The position numbers were made by a program, and so were the translations under genes. Below are positions 14,197 through 22,550 of a DNA stretch of 64,000 bases, piece by piece. Position 1 is the stretch's first letter, and the number at the start of each line of letters is the position of its first letter. The stretch spans positions 186,001 to 250,000 of the forward strand of contig NZ_FNVT01000004.1 of the NCBI RefSeq assembly GCF_900108335.1, given 5' to 3'. The DNA comes from Nonomuraea solani. GTDB taxonomy: Bacteria > Actinomycetota > Actinomycetes > Streptosporangiales > Streptosporangiaceae. The notes beneath the pieces were generated by a model. The model made no database searches. It was not told where the DNA came from and saw only the letters and a list, made by a program, of their open reading frames with translations.

Positions 14197-14229
14197 GGAG
14201 CCCGGGGACCCAGGAGGTCTCCGGGCTCC
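14197..14229 (+). terminator. Terminator of the dnaK-clpB operon
   Basis: Inverted repeat GGAGCCCGG / CCGGGCTCC at 14197-14205 and 14221-14229, extended by GAC/GTC inside, 13 bases after the clpB stop. No U-tract follows, as is common in high-GC genomes. Confidence 0.7.
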
Positions 14230-14368
14230 GGCGTGTCATGCCCGGGTCATCGGGCCCGCCGCTTGGTAAGGTTCGGCCCACTCTTCGGACAAGCCGCATT
14301 CCCCCGCGCGAGAGCTTGACTACGTTCAGCGTTCGTCAGATCACCGAAACTGATCAGGGGGACGTGCG

Positions 14369-15070
14369 ATGTCATTCCAGAAGATCCAGAGCATCATTGC
14401 GGTGGCCACTCTGACCGCGGGCGTTTCCTGGCTGGCCACGGGCCTTGCCGCGGCGAAGACCTGCCCCAACACGGAGCCGGCCCTGCTCTCACCCACTTCG
14501 ATCGCCGCGTACTGCGACGAGCACGCCAACCTTCGCGTGAACGACGGCGGCCCGGGCAGCAGCCGGATGGTCACCTCACAGAGCAGCAAACTGGCCATGG
14601 CGGCCGGCGACATGGCCAGGCAGCTCGGGCTGACCGGCCTGGCCACCGGGAAGTCGGCTCTGGGCGTGGCGGACCTCGGCGGGATGGCGGCGACCTGGGG
14701 CATGCCCTCGCTGGCCTCGGCGTCGCCCTCGCTGTTCCCCATGGTGCCGGGACCGATCGGCATGAAGGACCTGTCGACCATGGCGGGCATGCCCGCGCTG
14801 CCGGCGCTGCCCGAGCTGCCCGACACGCCGCTCACGGCGAAGCTGCCGGCCGAGATGACGCTCGGCCAGGCCCCCTACCACAACCGCATCGCGGGCTCCG
14901 GCATCCAGTCGCCGATGGACGTCGAGCGCCCGGTGCGGGAGGTCAGTGAGGACGTCGTGAGCGTGCTGCTGCCGAAGGTGGCCGAGAGCATCGAGGGCAG
15001 CTCGATGCTGCCGGGCGGCGAGGTCATCTCCGGCTTCGGCGGCCTCGTCACCAACCTGGGCCTGAACTGA
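14369..15070 (+). CDS. Secreted protein of unknown function
   Basis: 233 residues, preceded by AGGGGGACGTGCG as ribosome site. A signal peptide is likely: MSFQKIQSIIAVATLTAGVS with a cleavage site near AAAKTC. The mature part has two cysteines close together (KTCPNTE and AYCDEH), then low-complexity Ala/Gly/Met/Pro/Leu segments around residues 70-150 containing repeated GMPALPALPELPD-like runs, and a C-terminal stretch (VREVSEDVVSVLLPKVAE) that could be helical. I do not recognise a family. A surface or envelope role is possible but unproven. Confidence 0.75.
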   Translation: MSFQKIQSIIAVATLTAGVSWLATGLAAAKTCPNTEPALLSPTSIAAYCDEHANLRVNDGGPGSSRMVTSQSSKLAMAAGDMARQLGLTGLATGKSALGVADLGGMAATWGMPSLASASPSLFPMVPGPIGMKDLSTMAGMPALPALPELPDTPLTAKLPAEMTLGQAPYHNRIAGSGIQSPMDVERPVREVSEDVVSVLLPKVAESIEGSSMLPGGEVISGFGGLVTNLGLN

Positions 15071-15128
15071 CCCATGGTTGGAGCGGGCCCCGCCGGATGA
15101 TGGCCGGGCCCGCCGGGGTGAGGCGGCC

Positions 15129-15659
15129 TCAGGAGACGAGTTCGTCCAGCTCGTCTTCGGGAAGCCCGAGATCGACTCTGATCCGATAGCGGGTGCGCAG
15201 CAGCGCCACCTGCTCGGGGTCGTTCTCGTCACACTTCAGTGCGGCCTGGGTGGCCCATTCGAGCCCCCCTTGGAGGTCGCCATAGGCGACCAGCGTCTCG
15301 GCGATCGTGTGCGCGGTCGCCGTGGAGACGTCTCCTTCCGCGCGTATGGTCTCGATGACCTCCCTAGCCTCATCAGGCCGGTCGAGCTCGAAGAAGGTGT
15401 CGGCGATGCCGGCACGCGGATCGAAGCCCGCCTCGCCGCCATCCTCGACCGCGCGCTGGAAACACTCCATCGCGCGCGCCGGTTGCCCCGCCGCCCGCCA
15501 CTCCTCAGCGGCGAGAACCAGGATGGACGCCCTGGAGACGTCGCCCGACGAATAGTCGAGAGCGACGTCGTAAAGCCGACTGGCCAAGGAACTGTGGTCG
15601 TCGGCCAGCAGGGCCTGCTCAAGCAGACGATCAAGGTGCTCACGGGTCACATGCGCCAC
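15129..15659 (-). CDS. TPR-like helical repeat protein
   Basis: 176 residues with no signal peptide. The sequence is a run of amphipathic helices with TPR-like spacing of Trp/Ala/Tyr positions (AAEEWRAAGQPARAMECFQRAVEDGG, IADTFFELDRPDEAREVIETIRAEG, IAETLVAYGDLQGGLEWATQAA). Conserved hypothetical in actinobacteria by this look; partner unknown. The acidic C-terminus ends DELDELVS. Confidence 0.75.
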   Translation of the reverse strand: MAHVTREHLDRLLEQALLADDHSSLASRLYDVALDYSSGDVSRASILVLAAEEWRAAGQPARAMECFQRAVEDGGEAGFDPRAGIADTFFELDRPDEAREVIETIRAEGDVSTATAHTIAETLVAYGDLQGGLEWATQAALKCDENDPEQVALLRTRYRIRVDLGLPEDELDELVS

Positions 15660-15826
15660 ACCGCGAGACTACCGAGACGCCCGGCCCTTTGCCCGGTCAA
15701 TCCGCATCGCCGGTCCGGCACAAATTCGGTAACGACTCGCCCAATCCTAGGCCCGGCAAGCGTGTTCGCGCAGGTCACAGGGCATATACGAGTCGCTTTG
15801 CCGCCACGCGAGCGAAGGGGGCCGTG

Positions 15827-16150
15827 ATGGGCTTGTCCAAGCAGATGACCTTCACGCTGGCCTGTACCGTCGTGCTGTCGGCCCTCGGACCGGGCGTGGC
15901 CGGCTATCTGTCGGCCCGTCTGGAGGCCATCGAAGCCGCCGAGCGCAACCTGCACGCACTGGAGGTCCGCCTGAACGTCCGCGAGGCCAGGGACGCGCGC
16001 CCGGCCTCGTTCCCCGCGCCGTGCCTGCGTTCGCCGGTGCCGCCGCGGATCCAGCAGGTGCCCGCGACCGCGCTCAAGCGCTGGCATCCCGACATGCCGG
16101 CCTGGCTGCCCAGCCTGCTGCGGGAGCTGGAAGAGGCCGGCGAAAACTGA
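15827..16150 (+). CDS. Small membrane-anchored protein, unknown
   Basis: 107 residues from ATG 15827 (GTG 15824 is adjacent), with GAAGGGGG upstream as ribosome site. One N-terminal hydrophobic segment (MTFTLACTVVLSALGPGVAGYL) acts as an uncleaved anchor or signal, followed by a charged helix (LEAIEAAERNLHALEVRLNVREARDARP) and a Pro-rich tail. No family recognised. Convergent with the TetR gene. Confidence 0.6.
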   Translation: MGLSKQMTFTLACTVVLSALGPGVAGYLSARLEAIEAAERNLHALEVRLNVREARDARPASFPAPCLRSPVPPRIQQVPATALKRWHPDMPAWLPSLLRELEEAGEN

Positions 16151-16209
16151 GCGATCGGCCCGGCGGCGCGGTCGCCGAGAAGAGCGCCGCCCCGGCACCC
16201 GTCAACGGC

Positions 16210-16866
16210 TCAGAGGGGTGACCACGACTTCAGCTGACGGGACAGGAACCCTCTGATCATGTGTTTGGCCGCGTCGATGACCTCGGGGTCGCCCTCGGGG
16301 TCATGGCGGAAGGCCAGCTTGAGCACGGCGTCTCCCGCCTCGACCGCCACCAGCACGGCCAGGTCGAGCGCGGGACTGTCGGCCAGCCCGAACTCCTTCA
16401 GGAACAGCCCGCGCAGCCGCCCCGCGATCACCGTGTTGTTGTCGGAGTCGGAGTCGAGCAGGTTGAGGTCGACGGCGTCGCCGAAGCGCAGGCTCTTGAA
16501 GCCGGCGACGGATCGGTGCATGTCGACGTATTCGTCGATGATCGCGTCGACCGCCTCCCACCAGCCGCGGTGGTCCTCTTCGAGGAATCGGCGATCGACC
16601 CGGCGTACGAACTCCTCGACGTTGCGCCGGGTGAGCTCCTGGGTGATGGCCCGTTTGTCGGGGAAGAACTGGTAGACCGAGCCGATGGCCACGCCCGCGC
16701 GTTCGGCTATGCGCGTGGTGGACAGGGCCTCGTAGCCGGTCTCGTCGAGGAGCTCGGCGCACGCGTCGAGCATGCGCTCGACGCGCCGGGCACTGCGGCG
16801 CTGTGCGGGCTGCCGCCTGAGGGCTTTGGGTTGGATGCAGTCATCATCCATTTGCGGCGTGGACAC
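16210..16866 (-). CDS. TetR-family transcriptional regulator
   Basis: One-component repressor. GTG at 16866 with GGGAGAAG upstream gives 218 residues; ATG at 16851 is possible. The N-terminal helix-turn-helix is at about residues 25-70 (RMLDACAELLDETGYEALST, TRIAERAGVAIGSVYQFFPDKRAI). The C-terminal ligand-binding half is helical. It lies 29 bases beyond the stop of the hydrolase/SDR fusion gene on the same strand, so it probably regulates that gene or itself; the ligand is unknown. Confidence 0.9.
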   Translation of the reverse strand: MSTPQMDDDCIQPKALRRQPAQRRSARRVERMLDACAELLDETGYEALSTTRIAERAGVAIGSVYQFFPDKRAITQELTRRNVEEFVRRVDRRFLEEDHRGWWEAVDAIIDEYVDMHRSVAGFKSLRFGDAVDLNLLDSDSDNNTVIAGRLRGLFLKEFGLADSPALDLAVLVAVEAGDAVLKLAFRHDPEGDPEVIDAAKHMIRGFLSRQLKSWSPL

Positions 16867-16895
16867 GGATTCATCTTCTCCCGTAACCGCGATCG

Positions 16896-18587
16896 TTACC
16901 TGCCATTTTGCGGATTTCTCTCGGCTCCGATCAACCGGGCCAGTCCGCGCATCGCCCGCGGCGAAATTCTGGAGAGGACATAACCGATTTTCCCCTCCAG
17001 GTTGACCGGAACGACGGCCTGATTCCGGTGCACCGCCCGCAGAATGTGCGCGGCCACGCGCTCGGGCGGGTAACCGCGCCGCGCGAGCCCCCGCACGGCC
17101 TCCTGCCGCGTCTCTTCGTCCGCGTACGTGGCGTTGCCGGCAATGGCCGTGGAGACGAAACCCGGGCAGATGGCGCTGACCCCGATCCCCTGATCCGCCA
17201 GTTCGGCTCTGAGACAGTCGCTGAGCATCTTCACGGCGGCTTTCGAGGCCGAGTACGCGGGCAGCACCCGCGACGGCGCGAACGCGGCCAGAGAGGCGAC
17301 GTTGACGATGTGGCCACCCTGCCCGCGCTCGGCCATGGCGGCGGCGAACACGCGGCACCCGTGGACGACGCCCCACAGGTTGACGTCGATGGTCCTGCGC
17401 CAGTCGTCGGCGGTGTGGTCGAAGAACGACTTGACCACCGCGATCCCGGCATTGTTCACCACAATGTCCGGCACGCCATATTGAGTAATGATATTTTGCG
17501 AAAAATCCTCCATCTGGTCGATATTCGAGACATCAACCTGCATGGCGTACGCCGTACCTCCGAGGTCTTTATCAAGGGCATCGGCGGCCCGCCGCGCCGC
17601 GTCAGCATCGATATCCGCACAGACAACCTCAGCCCCATGCGCGGCGAACGCCCGCGCCGTCGCCAGCCCGATCCCGGACCCCGCGCCGGTGACCACCACC
17701 AGCCGCCCGCCGAACGCCCCGCCCCCCGCACGCCTCATCCCCGCGGGCGCGGGAGCGCCCTCCACGTGCTCCACGAACTCGGCCACCATCCCGGCGACGG
17801 CCTCGGGGCGGCTGCGATGCGCCCAGTGCCCGGCCACGATCTTGCGGTGCCACAGCCTGGGCGCCCACCGCCCGATGGACGCGAGCAGCGCCGGCGTCAC
17901 ACAGGCGTCCCTGGTGGCCTCGATGAGCTGCACGGGGACGTCGGGAAGGCGCGGATCGAGCTCCTCGAACGGCATGTTGCGCCGGTAGAGCCAGAGCCCG
18001 TCGCGCCCGTCGCTCGCCAGCGTCTCCGCCGGATGCCCGGGCCGTGGCACGACCCCCTCGCCCCGCCGCAGCGTGCGCTCGATCACCCACGGCATGAAGG
18101 AGCGCCACGCCAGCTCCGGCAGCACCGGCAGCCGGAACGCTCCGATGTACCAGGACCTGAGGTGCTGCGCCACGACGTCACGCCGGCGCCCGTGCCGCAT
18201 GAAGTGCGCCACCTGCCGGGGCCCAGGCCCGCCCAGACTGGTGAACGAGGCCACCCGCTCCCGCCCGAGCGCCTCCCAGCCCTGCAGCGACCCCCAGTCG
18301 TGCCCCACGAGGTGGACCCGGGACGCGCCGACGGCCTCGATCACCGCGTCCAGGTCGGCGAGCAGGTGGCCGAAGCCGTGGTCGCGCCGGTCGCGCGGAG
18401 CCGTTGAGCGTCCCGCGCCGCGTACGTCGTAGCGCACCACGTGGAAGCGGTCGCGAAGGAGCGCGGCCACCTCGTCCCAGACGCGGTGAGTGTCCGGGTA
18501 GCCGTGGAGGAGCAGCACCGTCGGCGCGGCGGGATCGCCCTCCTCGAAGACCGCGAGCCGCACGTCACCGGACTCGACCCACCGCAT
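16896..18587 (-). CDS. Alpha/beta hydrolase-SDR fusion (EphD-like)
   Basis: 563-residue two-domain enzyme. Residues about 1-275 form an alpha/beta hydrolase with the oxyanion motif LLHGYPDT and the nucleophile elbow VGHDWGS (Asp nucleophile as in epoxide hydrolases). Residues about 290-540 form a short-chain dehydrogenase with the cofactor loop VVTGAGSGIGLATA, the NNAG motif, and the catalytic YSASK. This order matches mycobacterial EphD, an enzyme tied to mycolic-acid metabolism, but the substrate here must differ if the host lacks mycolates. The join is clean and in frame, so it is a true fusion. A TetR gene follows closely. Confidence 0.9.
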   Translation of the reverse strand: MRWVESGDVRLAVFEEGDPAAPTVLLLHGYPDTHRVWDEVAALLRDRFHVVRYDVRGAGRSTAPRDRRDHGFGHLLADLDAVIEAVGASRVHLVGHDWGSLQGWEALGRERVASFTSLGGPGPRQVAHFMRHGRRRDVVAQHLRSWYIGAFRLPVLPELAWRSFMPWVIERTLRRGEGVVPRPGHPAETLASDGRDGLWLYRRNMPFEELDPRLPDVPVQLIEATRDACVTPALLASIGRWAPRLWHRKIVAGHWAHRSRPEAVAGMVAEFVEHVEGAPAPAGMRRAGGGAFGGRLVVVTGAGSGIGLATARAFAAHGAEVVCADIDADAARRAADALDKDLGGTAYAMQVDVSNIDQMEDFSQNIITQYGVPDIVVNNAGIAVVKSFFDHTADDWRRTIDVNLWGVVHGCRVFAAAMAERGQGGHIVNVASLAAFAPSRVLPAYSASKAAVKMLSDCLRAELADQGIGVSAICPGFVSTAIAGNATYADEETRQEAVRGLARRGYPPERVAAHILRAVHRNQAVVPVNLEGKIGYVLSRISPRAMRGLARLIGAERNPQNGR

Positions 18588-18629
18588 CGCGACCTCCTAT
18601 TGGACTAATTGTCCAGTAGCTTAGATCGA

Positions 18630-19703
18630 TCAGGGCCGTGCGGCCAGCCCCGTGCACGAGCGCAGCGACTTCCAGTCCGCCACCGCCTGGGTCCTGGCCG
18701 GCCCCGTCATCGGTACCGGAATACCCCCTTGGATGGTCGCCGGAGTCCAGGCGTCCTTCAAGATCTTGCGTCCCTTGATGGTCAGCGTCAGCACGCCGGT
18801 CTTGCCGGTCGTGGCCGGGTTGGAGTTGTAGAAGATGAAGTTCCCCATGCCGTAGTTGACGTAGGCGTCGTCGAGGTAGCCGCCGCCGAGCAGGATGTGC
18901 GCGTGCCCGCCGACCACCACGTCGGCGCCCGCCTCGACCAGCTTGGGAGCCAGCGAGAGCTGGGCGGCGTTGGGGCACTTCTGCAGCTCGGTGCCCCAGT
19001 GCAGGTGGACGATGACGGTGTCGGAGTTCTTGCGCGCCTGCCGTACCGCCTTCAGCAGGGCCGGCTCGTTCTTGGCCGAGGCCAGCCCGCCCTTCTCCGA
19101 CGTGGCCGTCCACGCCTGGATGAACTCGGCGTCCATCACCTGTGTGGCCCCGATGATCGCCACCCGGTTGCCGTTCACGGTCCTGCGCCAGGGCCGGTAC
19201 GCCTGCGCCGCGTCCGCCCCGATCCCCACCACGGGGAACTTGGCGCGCTTGGCCGCCGCCAGCGAGTCGGCCAGCCCGGTCTCCATGTAGTCCATGCCGT
19301 GGTTGTTCGCCATCGACGCGACGTCCACCCCGGAGGCCTTCAGCGCGGTGAGCGCGCTCGCCGGCGCCCTGAACGTGAACTGCTTGCCCGGCGCCGGCGT
19401 CCCGCCGGTGGTGATGGCCGTCTCCAGGTTGATCATCGACAGGTCGGCCTTGCGCAGCACGTTCGCGATCGGTCCTAAGGCCGTGCTCGGGTCGTTCAGC
19501 CGCCCGCGCAACATCCCCTCGAAGTGCACGTCCCCGCCGAACGCGATCGTGAACGGCTTCTTCTCCGGCTTCGGCTTCTTCGTCGGCTCCGCCGGCCGTG
19601 TGGCCGCCACCTGCCCGCGCTGCGGTTCCTTCTCCGGTGCCGGAGAGCACGCGGCCAGCGATAAGACGACGGCGAACATCGGGAGAGCACGGGGGAGTCT
19701 CAT
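18630..19703 (-). CDS. CapA-family lipoprotein (metallophosphatase fold)
   Basis: 357 residues. The N-terminus MRLPRALPMFAVVLSLAACS carries a lipobox (LAAC), so the protein is probably lipid-anchored outside the cell. The CapA/PgsA-type domain begins near residue 52 (IAFGGDVHFEGML) and shows INLETAI, ANNHGMDYM, VIVHLHWGTE and VVGGHAHI, the metal-binding motifs of this calcineurin-like family. CapA homologues are linked to poly-gamma-glutamate capsule synthesis. No capBC genes are nearby, so the role here is unknown; many actinomycete homologues stand alone. Confidence 0.88.
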   Translation of the reverse strand: MRLPRALPMFAVVLSLAACSPAPEKEPQRGQVAATRPAEPTKKPKPEKKPFTIAFGGDVHFEGMLRGRLNDPSTALGPIANVLRKADLSMINLETAITTGGTPAPGKQFTFRAPASALTALKASGVDVASMANNHGMDYMETGLADSLAAAKRAKFPVVGIGADAAQAYRPWRRTVNGNRVAIIGATQVMDAEFIQAWTATSEKGGLASAKNEPALLKAVRQARKNSDTVIVHLHWGTELQKCPNAAQLSLAPKLVEAGADVVVGGHAHILLGGGYLDDAYVNYGMGNFIFYNSNPATTGKTGVLTLTIKGRKILKDAWTPATIQGGIPVPMTGPARTQAVADWKSLRSCTGLAARP

Positions 19704-19763
19704 CTGCCGCCACTTCCGCTCGAAACCTGTCTTTCAGGGATCGAGCATGCCATGCAGGGCGGA

Positions 19764-20594
19764 TTACCGCGCAGTCTCCCCACTACCCACCAAATCGGAC
19801 ATGGCCTGGCGGGTCTCATCGTCCATCGGCGTGTACACGATCAGCCGCAGCTCCGGCACGGCCATGAGGCTGGTCGTGCCGAACCGCAGCACCCCCCGCT
19901 CGACGTGCTTGTACGCCTTCACCCGCGGCCCCGGCTCGGCCACGTCCTGCCGCGCCCACAGCCGCGCGAACTCGGCGCTCTCCGAGCTGAGCCGGCGCAC
20001 GAAGTCCTGCCAGCAGGGGTCGTCGCCGTGCCGCGTGTAGGAGCCCCTGAGGACGGCCACGGCCCGCGCCAGCTCATGGTCGCGGTCGAGCAGCAGCGTC
20101 TGGGGAGAGCCGTTGAGGCAGGTCTGCCAGAGCGAGTTCCGCTCCCCCTCCGGCGCGCCGACCAGCTCGGGGAACAGGGCGGCGTAGCCGGCATTCCAGG
20201 CCAGGACGTCGCACCGGCTGTTGGACACGCAGGCCGGCATGTCGCCGAGCCGGTCGAGTATCGCCCGCATCTCGGGCGTGACCTGGCCCGAGTCCACCGG
20301 GATCGGGTCTTCGGCCTGCCCCGCCAGCCGGTAGAGATGCTGGCGCTCGGCGCTGTCGAGCCGCAGCGTGCGCGCGATCGCGTCGAGCACCTGCGCGCTG
20401 GCGTTGATGGGCCGCCCCTGCTCCAGCCACGTGTACCAGGTCACGCCCACCCCGGCGAGCTGGGCGACCTCCTCGCGGCGCAGCCCCGGCGTCCTCCTGC
20501 GCGGGCCGGGCGCGAGATCGACCATCTCCGGCGTGATCCGCGCCCGTCGCGTGCGCAGAAAAGCCGACAGATCGGTACGTCTTACCTCAGCCAC
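19764..20594 (-). CDS. XRE-family regulator with MmyB-like ligand domain
   Basis: 276 residues from GTG 20594; an ATG at 20600 directly abuts the GGAGGG ribosome site, so the GTG seven bases away is favoured. An N-terminal helix-turn-helix (residues about 25-70: LRREEVAQLAGVGVTWYTWLEQG) is followed by the MmyB-type domain, which in this family binds a fatty-acid-like ligand. It is divergent from an efflux pump gene across a strong palindromic operator, so it is the likely regulator of that pump. Confidence 0.9.
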   Translation of the reverse strand: MAEVRRTDLSAFLRTRRARITPEMVDLAPGPRRRTPGLRREEVAQLAGVGVTWYTWLEQGRPINASAQVLDAIARTLRLDSAERQHLYRLAGQAEDPIPVDSGQVTPEMRAILDRLGDMPACVSNSRCDVLAWNAGYAALFPELVGAPEGERNSLWQTCLNGSPQTLLLDRDHELARAVAVLRGSYTRHGDDPCWQDFVRRLSSESAEFARLWARQDVAEPGPRVKAYKHVERGVLRFGTTSLMAVPELRLIVYTPMDDETRQAMSDLVGSGETAR

Positions 20595-20622
20595 GCTCAT
20601 CCCTCCACTATGGGGGACCTTA

Positions 20623-20673
20623 ACCAGTTACCACCAGTACCAGTATAAATGGGCTCTCGTTACTGGTACTGGA
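20623..20673. promoter_or_regulatory. Operator: palindrome with repeated ACCAGT half-sites
   Basis: A perfect 12-bp inverted repeat, CCAGTACCAGTA (20634-20645) and TACTGGTACTGG (20661-20672), spaced by 15 bases. Half-site ACCAGT occurs at 20623, 20633 and 20639, and its complement ACTGGT at 20662, with a near copy at 20668. It fills the gap between the divergent XRE regulator and the DHA2 transporter and is the probable binding site of the regulator. Confidence 0.75.
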
Positions 20674-20693
20674 ATCACGGCAGACTAGCCAAC

Positions 20694-22115
20694 ATGTCGC
20701 AAACTGCCGCCATTCACCCTTCTGCGCACACAAAGCCGCAGGAGGCACCCAAGGCCAGCGGCCTGCTCCTGGCGATCATCCTCGTGGGACAGTTCCTGGC
20801 CATCCTGAACGTCAACATCGTCAACGTGGCCACCCCCACCATCGAGGCCGACCTGCACTCGTCGGGGGCCGGGCTGCAGATGATCGTCGCCGGTTACACC
20901 ATTGTCTACGCCGTCCTGTTGATCACTGGAGCCAGGGTCGGTGATCTGTTCGGCTATCGCCGGGCGTTCCTGGGCGGCTTGGCGATCTTCACGCTCACCA
21001 CCTTGGTCGCGGGCCTGGCGCCGTCGACGGGCTGGCTGGTGGCCTCCCGCCTGGTGCAGGGCGCCGGGGCGGCGTTGATGATGCCGCAGGTGCTGACGTT
21101 GATCCAGCGCAACTACCAGGGTGCGGCCCGAGGCCGGGCGATCGGCCTGTGGTCGCTGGTGATCAGCGGTGGCATCGTGGTCGGCCAGGCGCTCGGCGGC
21201 ATTCTGCTGGGCTTCGGCCTGGGCTGGCGGATCGTGTTCCTGCTGCTCGTGCCGATCGGGGCGCTCCTGCTGGTGGCGGGGCTCCGGGTGCTGCCCGCCG
21301 ACCAGGGCGGGCACGGCACCGGGCTCGACCCGTGGGGTCTGGTGAGCCTGTCGGCGGCCGTGCTGCTCTTCGTGGTGCCGCTCGTGCTCGGCCGCGACCT
21401 CGGCTGGCCGCTGTGGGGCTGGATCTCGATGGCGCTGAGCGTGGTGGCGTTCGCGGCGTTCGTCCGCATCGAGCGCTGGGTGACCGCGCGCGGCGGGCGG
21501 CCGCTGGTGGACGCGAGCGTGCTCCGCGCGCCGGGCATGCGGCCCGGTCTGGCGATCCTGCTGTTCGGCCCGGCCACCTGGGGCGCGTTCCTGTTCACCT
21601 CGGCCCTGCACCTCCAGGGCGAGCTGCACCTGTCGCCGCTGGCCTCCGGCATGATGCTGGTGCCATGCGCGCTGGCCTTCGGCCTGGTCGGGCTCGCCTG
21701 GCCGCGCCTTCCCGCGCGGCTACAGCGGCCGCTGGTGCCGTTCGGCTACGTGGTGGCCGCGCCGGCCTACCTCGGGCTGGGCCTGGCCGCCGGTGGCGGA
21801 CTCCCCTACGCGATCATGAGCGCTCTCATCGGCGCCGGGCTCGGCGTGCAGGTCGCGGTGACCAACATGGCGACCGAGCAGGTGGACGGCGCCTACGCGG
21901 CCGACGCCAGCGGCGCCCTGCTCACCGTGATGCAGCTCGGCCAGGTCATCGGCGTCTCGACGGTGGGCACGCTGTTCATCACCCTCAGCCAGGGCCACGG
22001 CACCGTGTCGGCCTCGCTGGTCTCTTCCATCGCCATGGCGGGCCTGGCCGTCGTCGCCGGCCTGAGCTCTCTTTTCCTCGTACGGCGCCGGGTGCCCGCG
22101 GCGGCCCGAACGTAA
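20694..22115 (+). CDS. MFS drug efflux transporter, DHA2 (14-TM) type
   Basis: 473 residues from ATG 20694; an earlier in-frame ATG falls inside the operator and is rejected. The DHA2 motifs are visible: NVNIVNVATPTIEADL in the first helix, GARVGDLFGYRRAF (motif A) near residue 80 and ASRLVQGAGAALMMPQ (motif B/C) near 115. Hydrophobic segments fit about 14 helices. It should be a proton-driven exporter of drugs or hydrophobic compounds. Expression is probably controlled by the divergent MmyB-type regulator. It ends before a strong hairpin. Confidence 0.93.
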   Translation: MSQTAAIHPSAHTKPQEAPKASGLLLAIILVGQFLAILNVNIVNVATPTIEADLHSSGAGLQMIVAGYTIVYAVLLITGARVGDLFGYRRAFLGGLAIFTLTTLVAGLAPSTGWLVASRLVQGAGAALMMPQVLTLIQRNYQGAARGRAIGLWSLVISGGIVVGQALGGILLGFGLGWRIVFLLLVPIGALLLVAGLRVLPADQGGHGTGLDPWGLVSLSAAVLLFVVPLVLGRDLGWPLWGWISMALSVVAFAAFVRIERWVTARGGRPLVDASVLRAPGMRPGLAILLFGPATWGAFLFTSALHLQGELHLSPLASGMMLVPCALAFGLVGLAWPRLPARLQRPLVPFGYVVAAPAYLGLGLAAGGGLPYAIMSALIGAGLGVQVAVTNMATEQVDGAYAADASGALLTVMQLGQVIGVSTVGTLFITLSQGHGTVSASLVSSIAMAGLAVVAGLSSLFLVRRRVPAAART

Positions 22116-22225
22116 AGAAGCTTGATCAAGATGGTCGTGAGTGTGGCATGATATGCGCGTCTTCTGCGCTCGATCACCTGTGAGAGCTGGAAAGTCGTGG
22201 AAGTCGCTGCAACGACTCCCTGTTT

Positions 22226-22268
22226 GAACGGCCCTGCAGGTTGTGCGACCAACACGCCAGGGCCGTTC
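22226..22268. terminator. Bidirectional terminator hairpin
   Basis: Perfect 11-bp stem GAACGGCCCTG (22226-22236) and CAGGGCCGTTC (22258-22268), loop of 21 bases. It sits between the convergent transporter and DUF397 genes. Confidence 0.75.
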
Positions 22269-22269
22269 A

Positions 22270-22497
22270 TCACATGCTGCCGGCTACAAGTGTGGCCTGG
22301 TCGAACTCGCCGCCACGGACGCCGGCCGTGAACGCGGCCCACTCCTCCGGCGTGAAGACCAGGACGGGTCCGTCCTGCTCCTTGCTGTCCCTCAGCGCGA
22401 TATTGCCATCGGCCAGGGGGGCCACCTCGACACATGTCGACGCACCGTTACAGAAGGTGCTCTTACGCCAGGCGACCGCTTTAGTGTGGTTGTACAT
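22270..22497 (-). CDS. DUF397 domain protein
   Basis: 75 residues from ATG 22497, preceded by GGGGAGAAA; the frame extends 22 codons further upstream into the regulator gene but lacks such a site. The DUF397 hallmarks are WRKSTFCNGASTCVEVA at the start, IALRDSKEQDGPVLVFTPEEWAAFTAGVR in the middle and GGEF near the end. DUF397 genes almost always sit next to XRE-DUF5753 regulators in actinomycetes (the WhiJ/BldB-related family), as here. The small partner is thought to modulate the regulator. Confidence 0.92.
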   Translation of the reverse strand: MYNHTKAVAWRKSTFCNGASTCVEVAPLADGNIALRDSKEQDGPVLVFTPEEWAAFTAGVRGGEFDQATLVAGSM

Positions 22498-22550
22498 TTT
22501 CTCCCCAAATGCGTAAAGGGGCACCATTGCCCCTTTCTGAGGTTTTTCGT

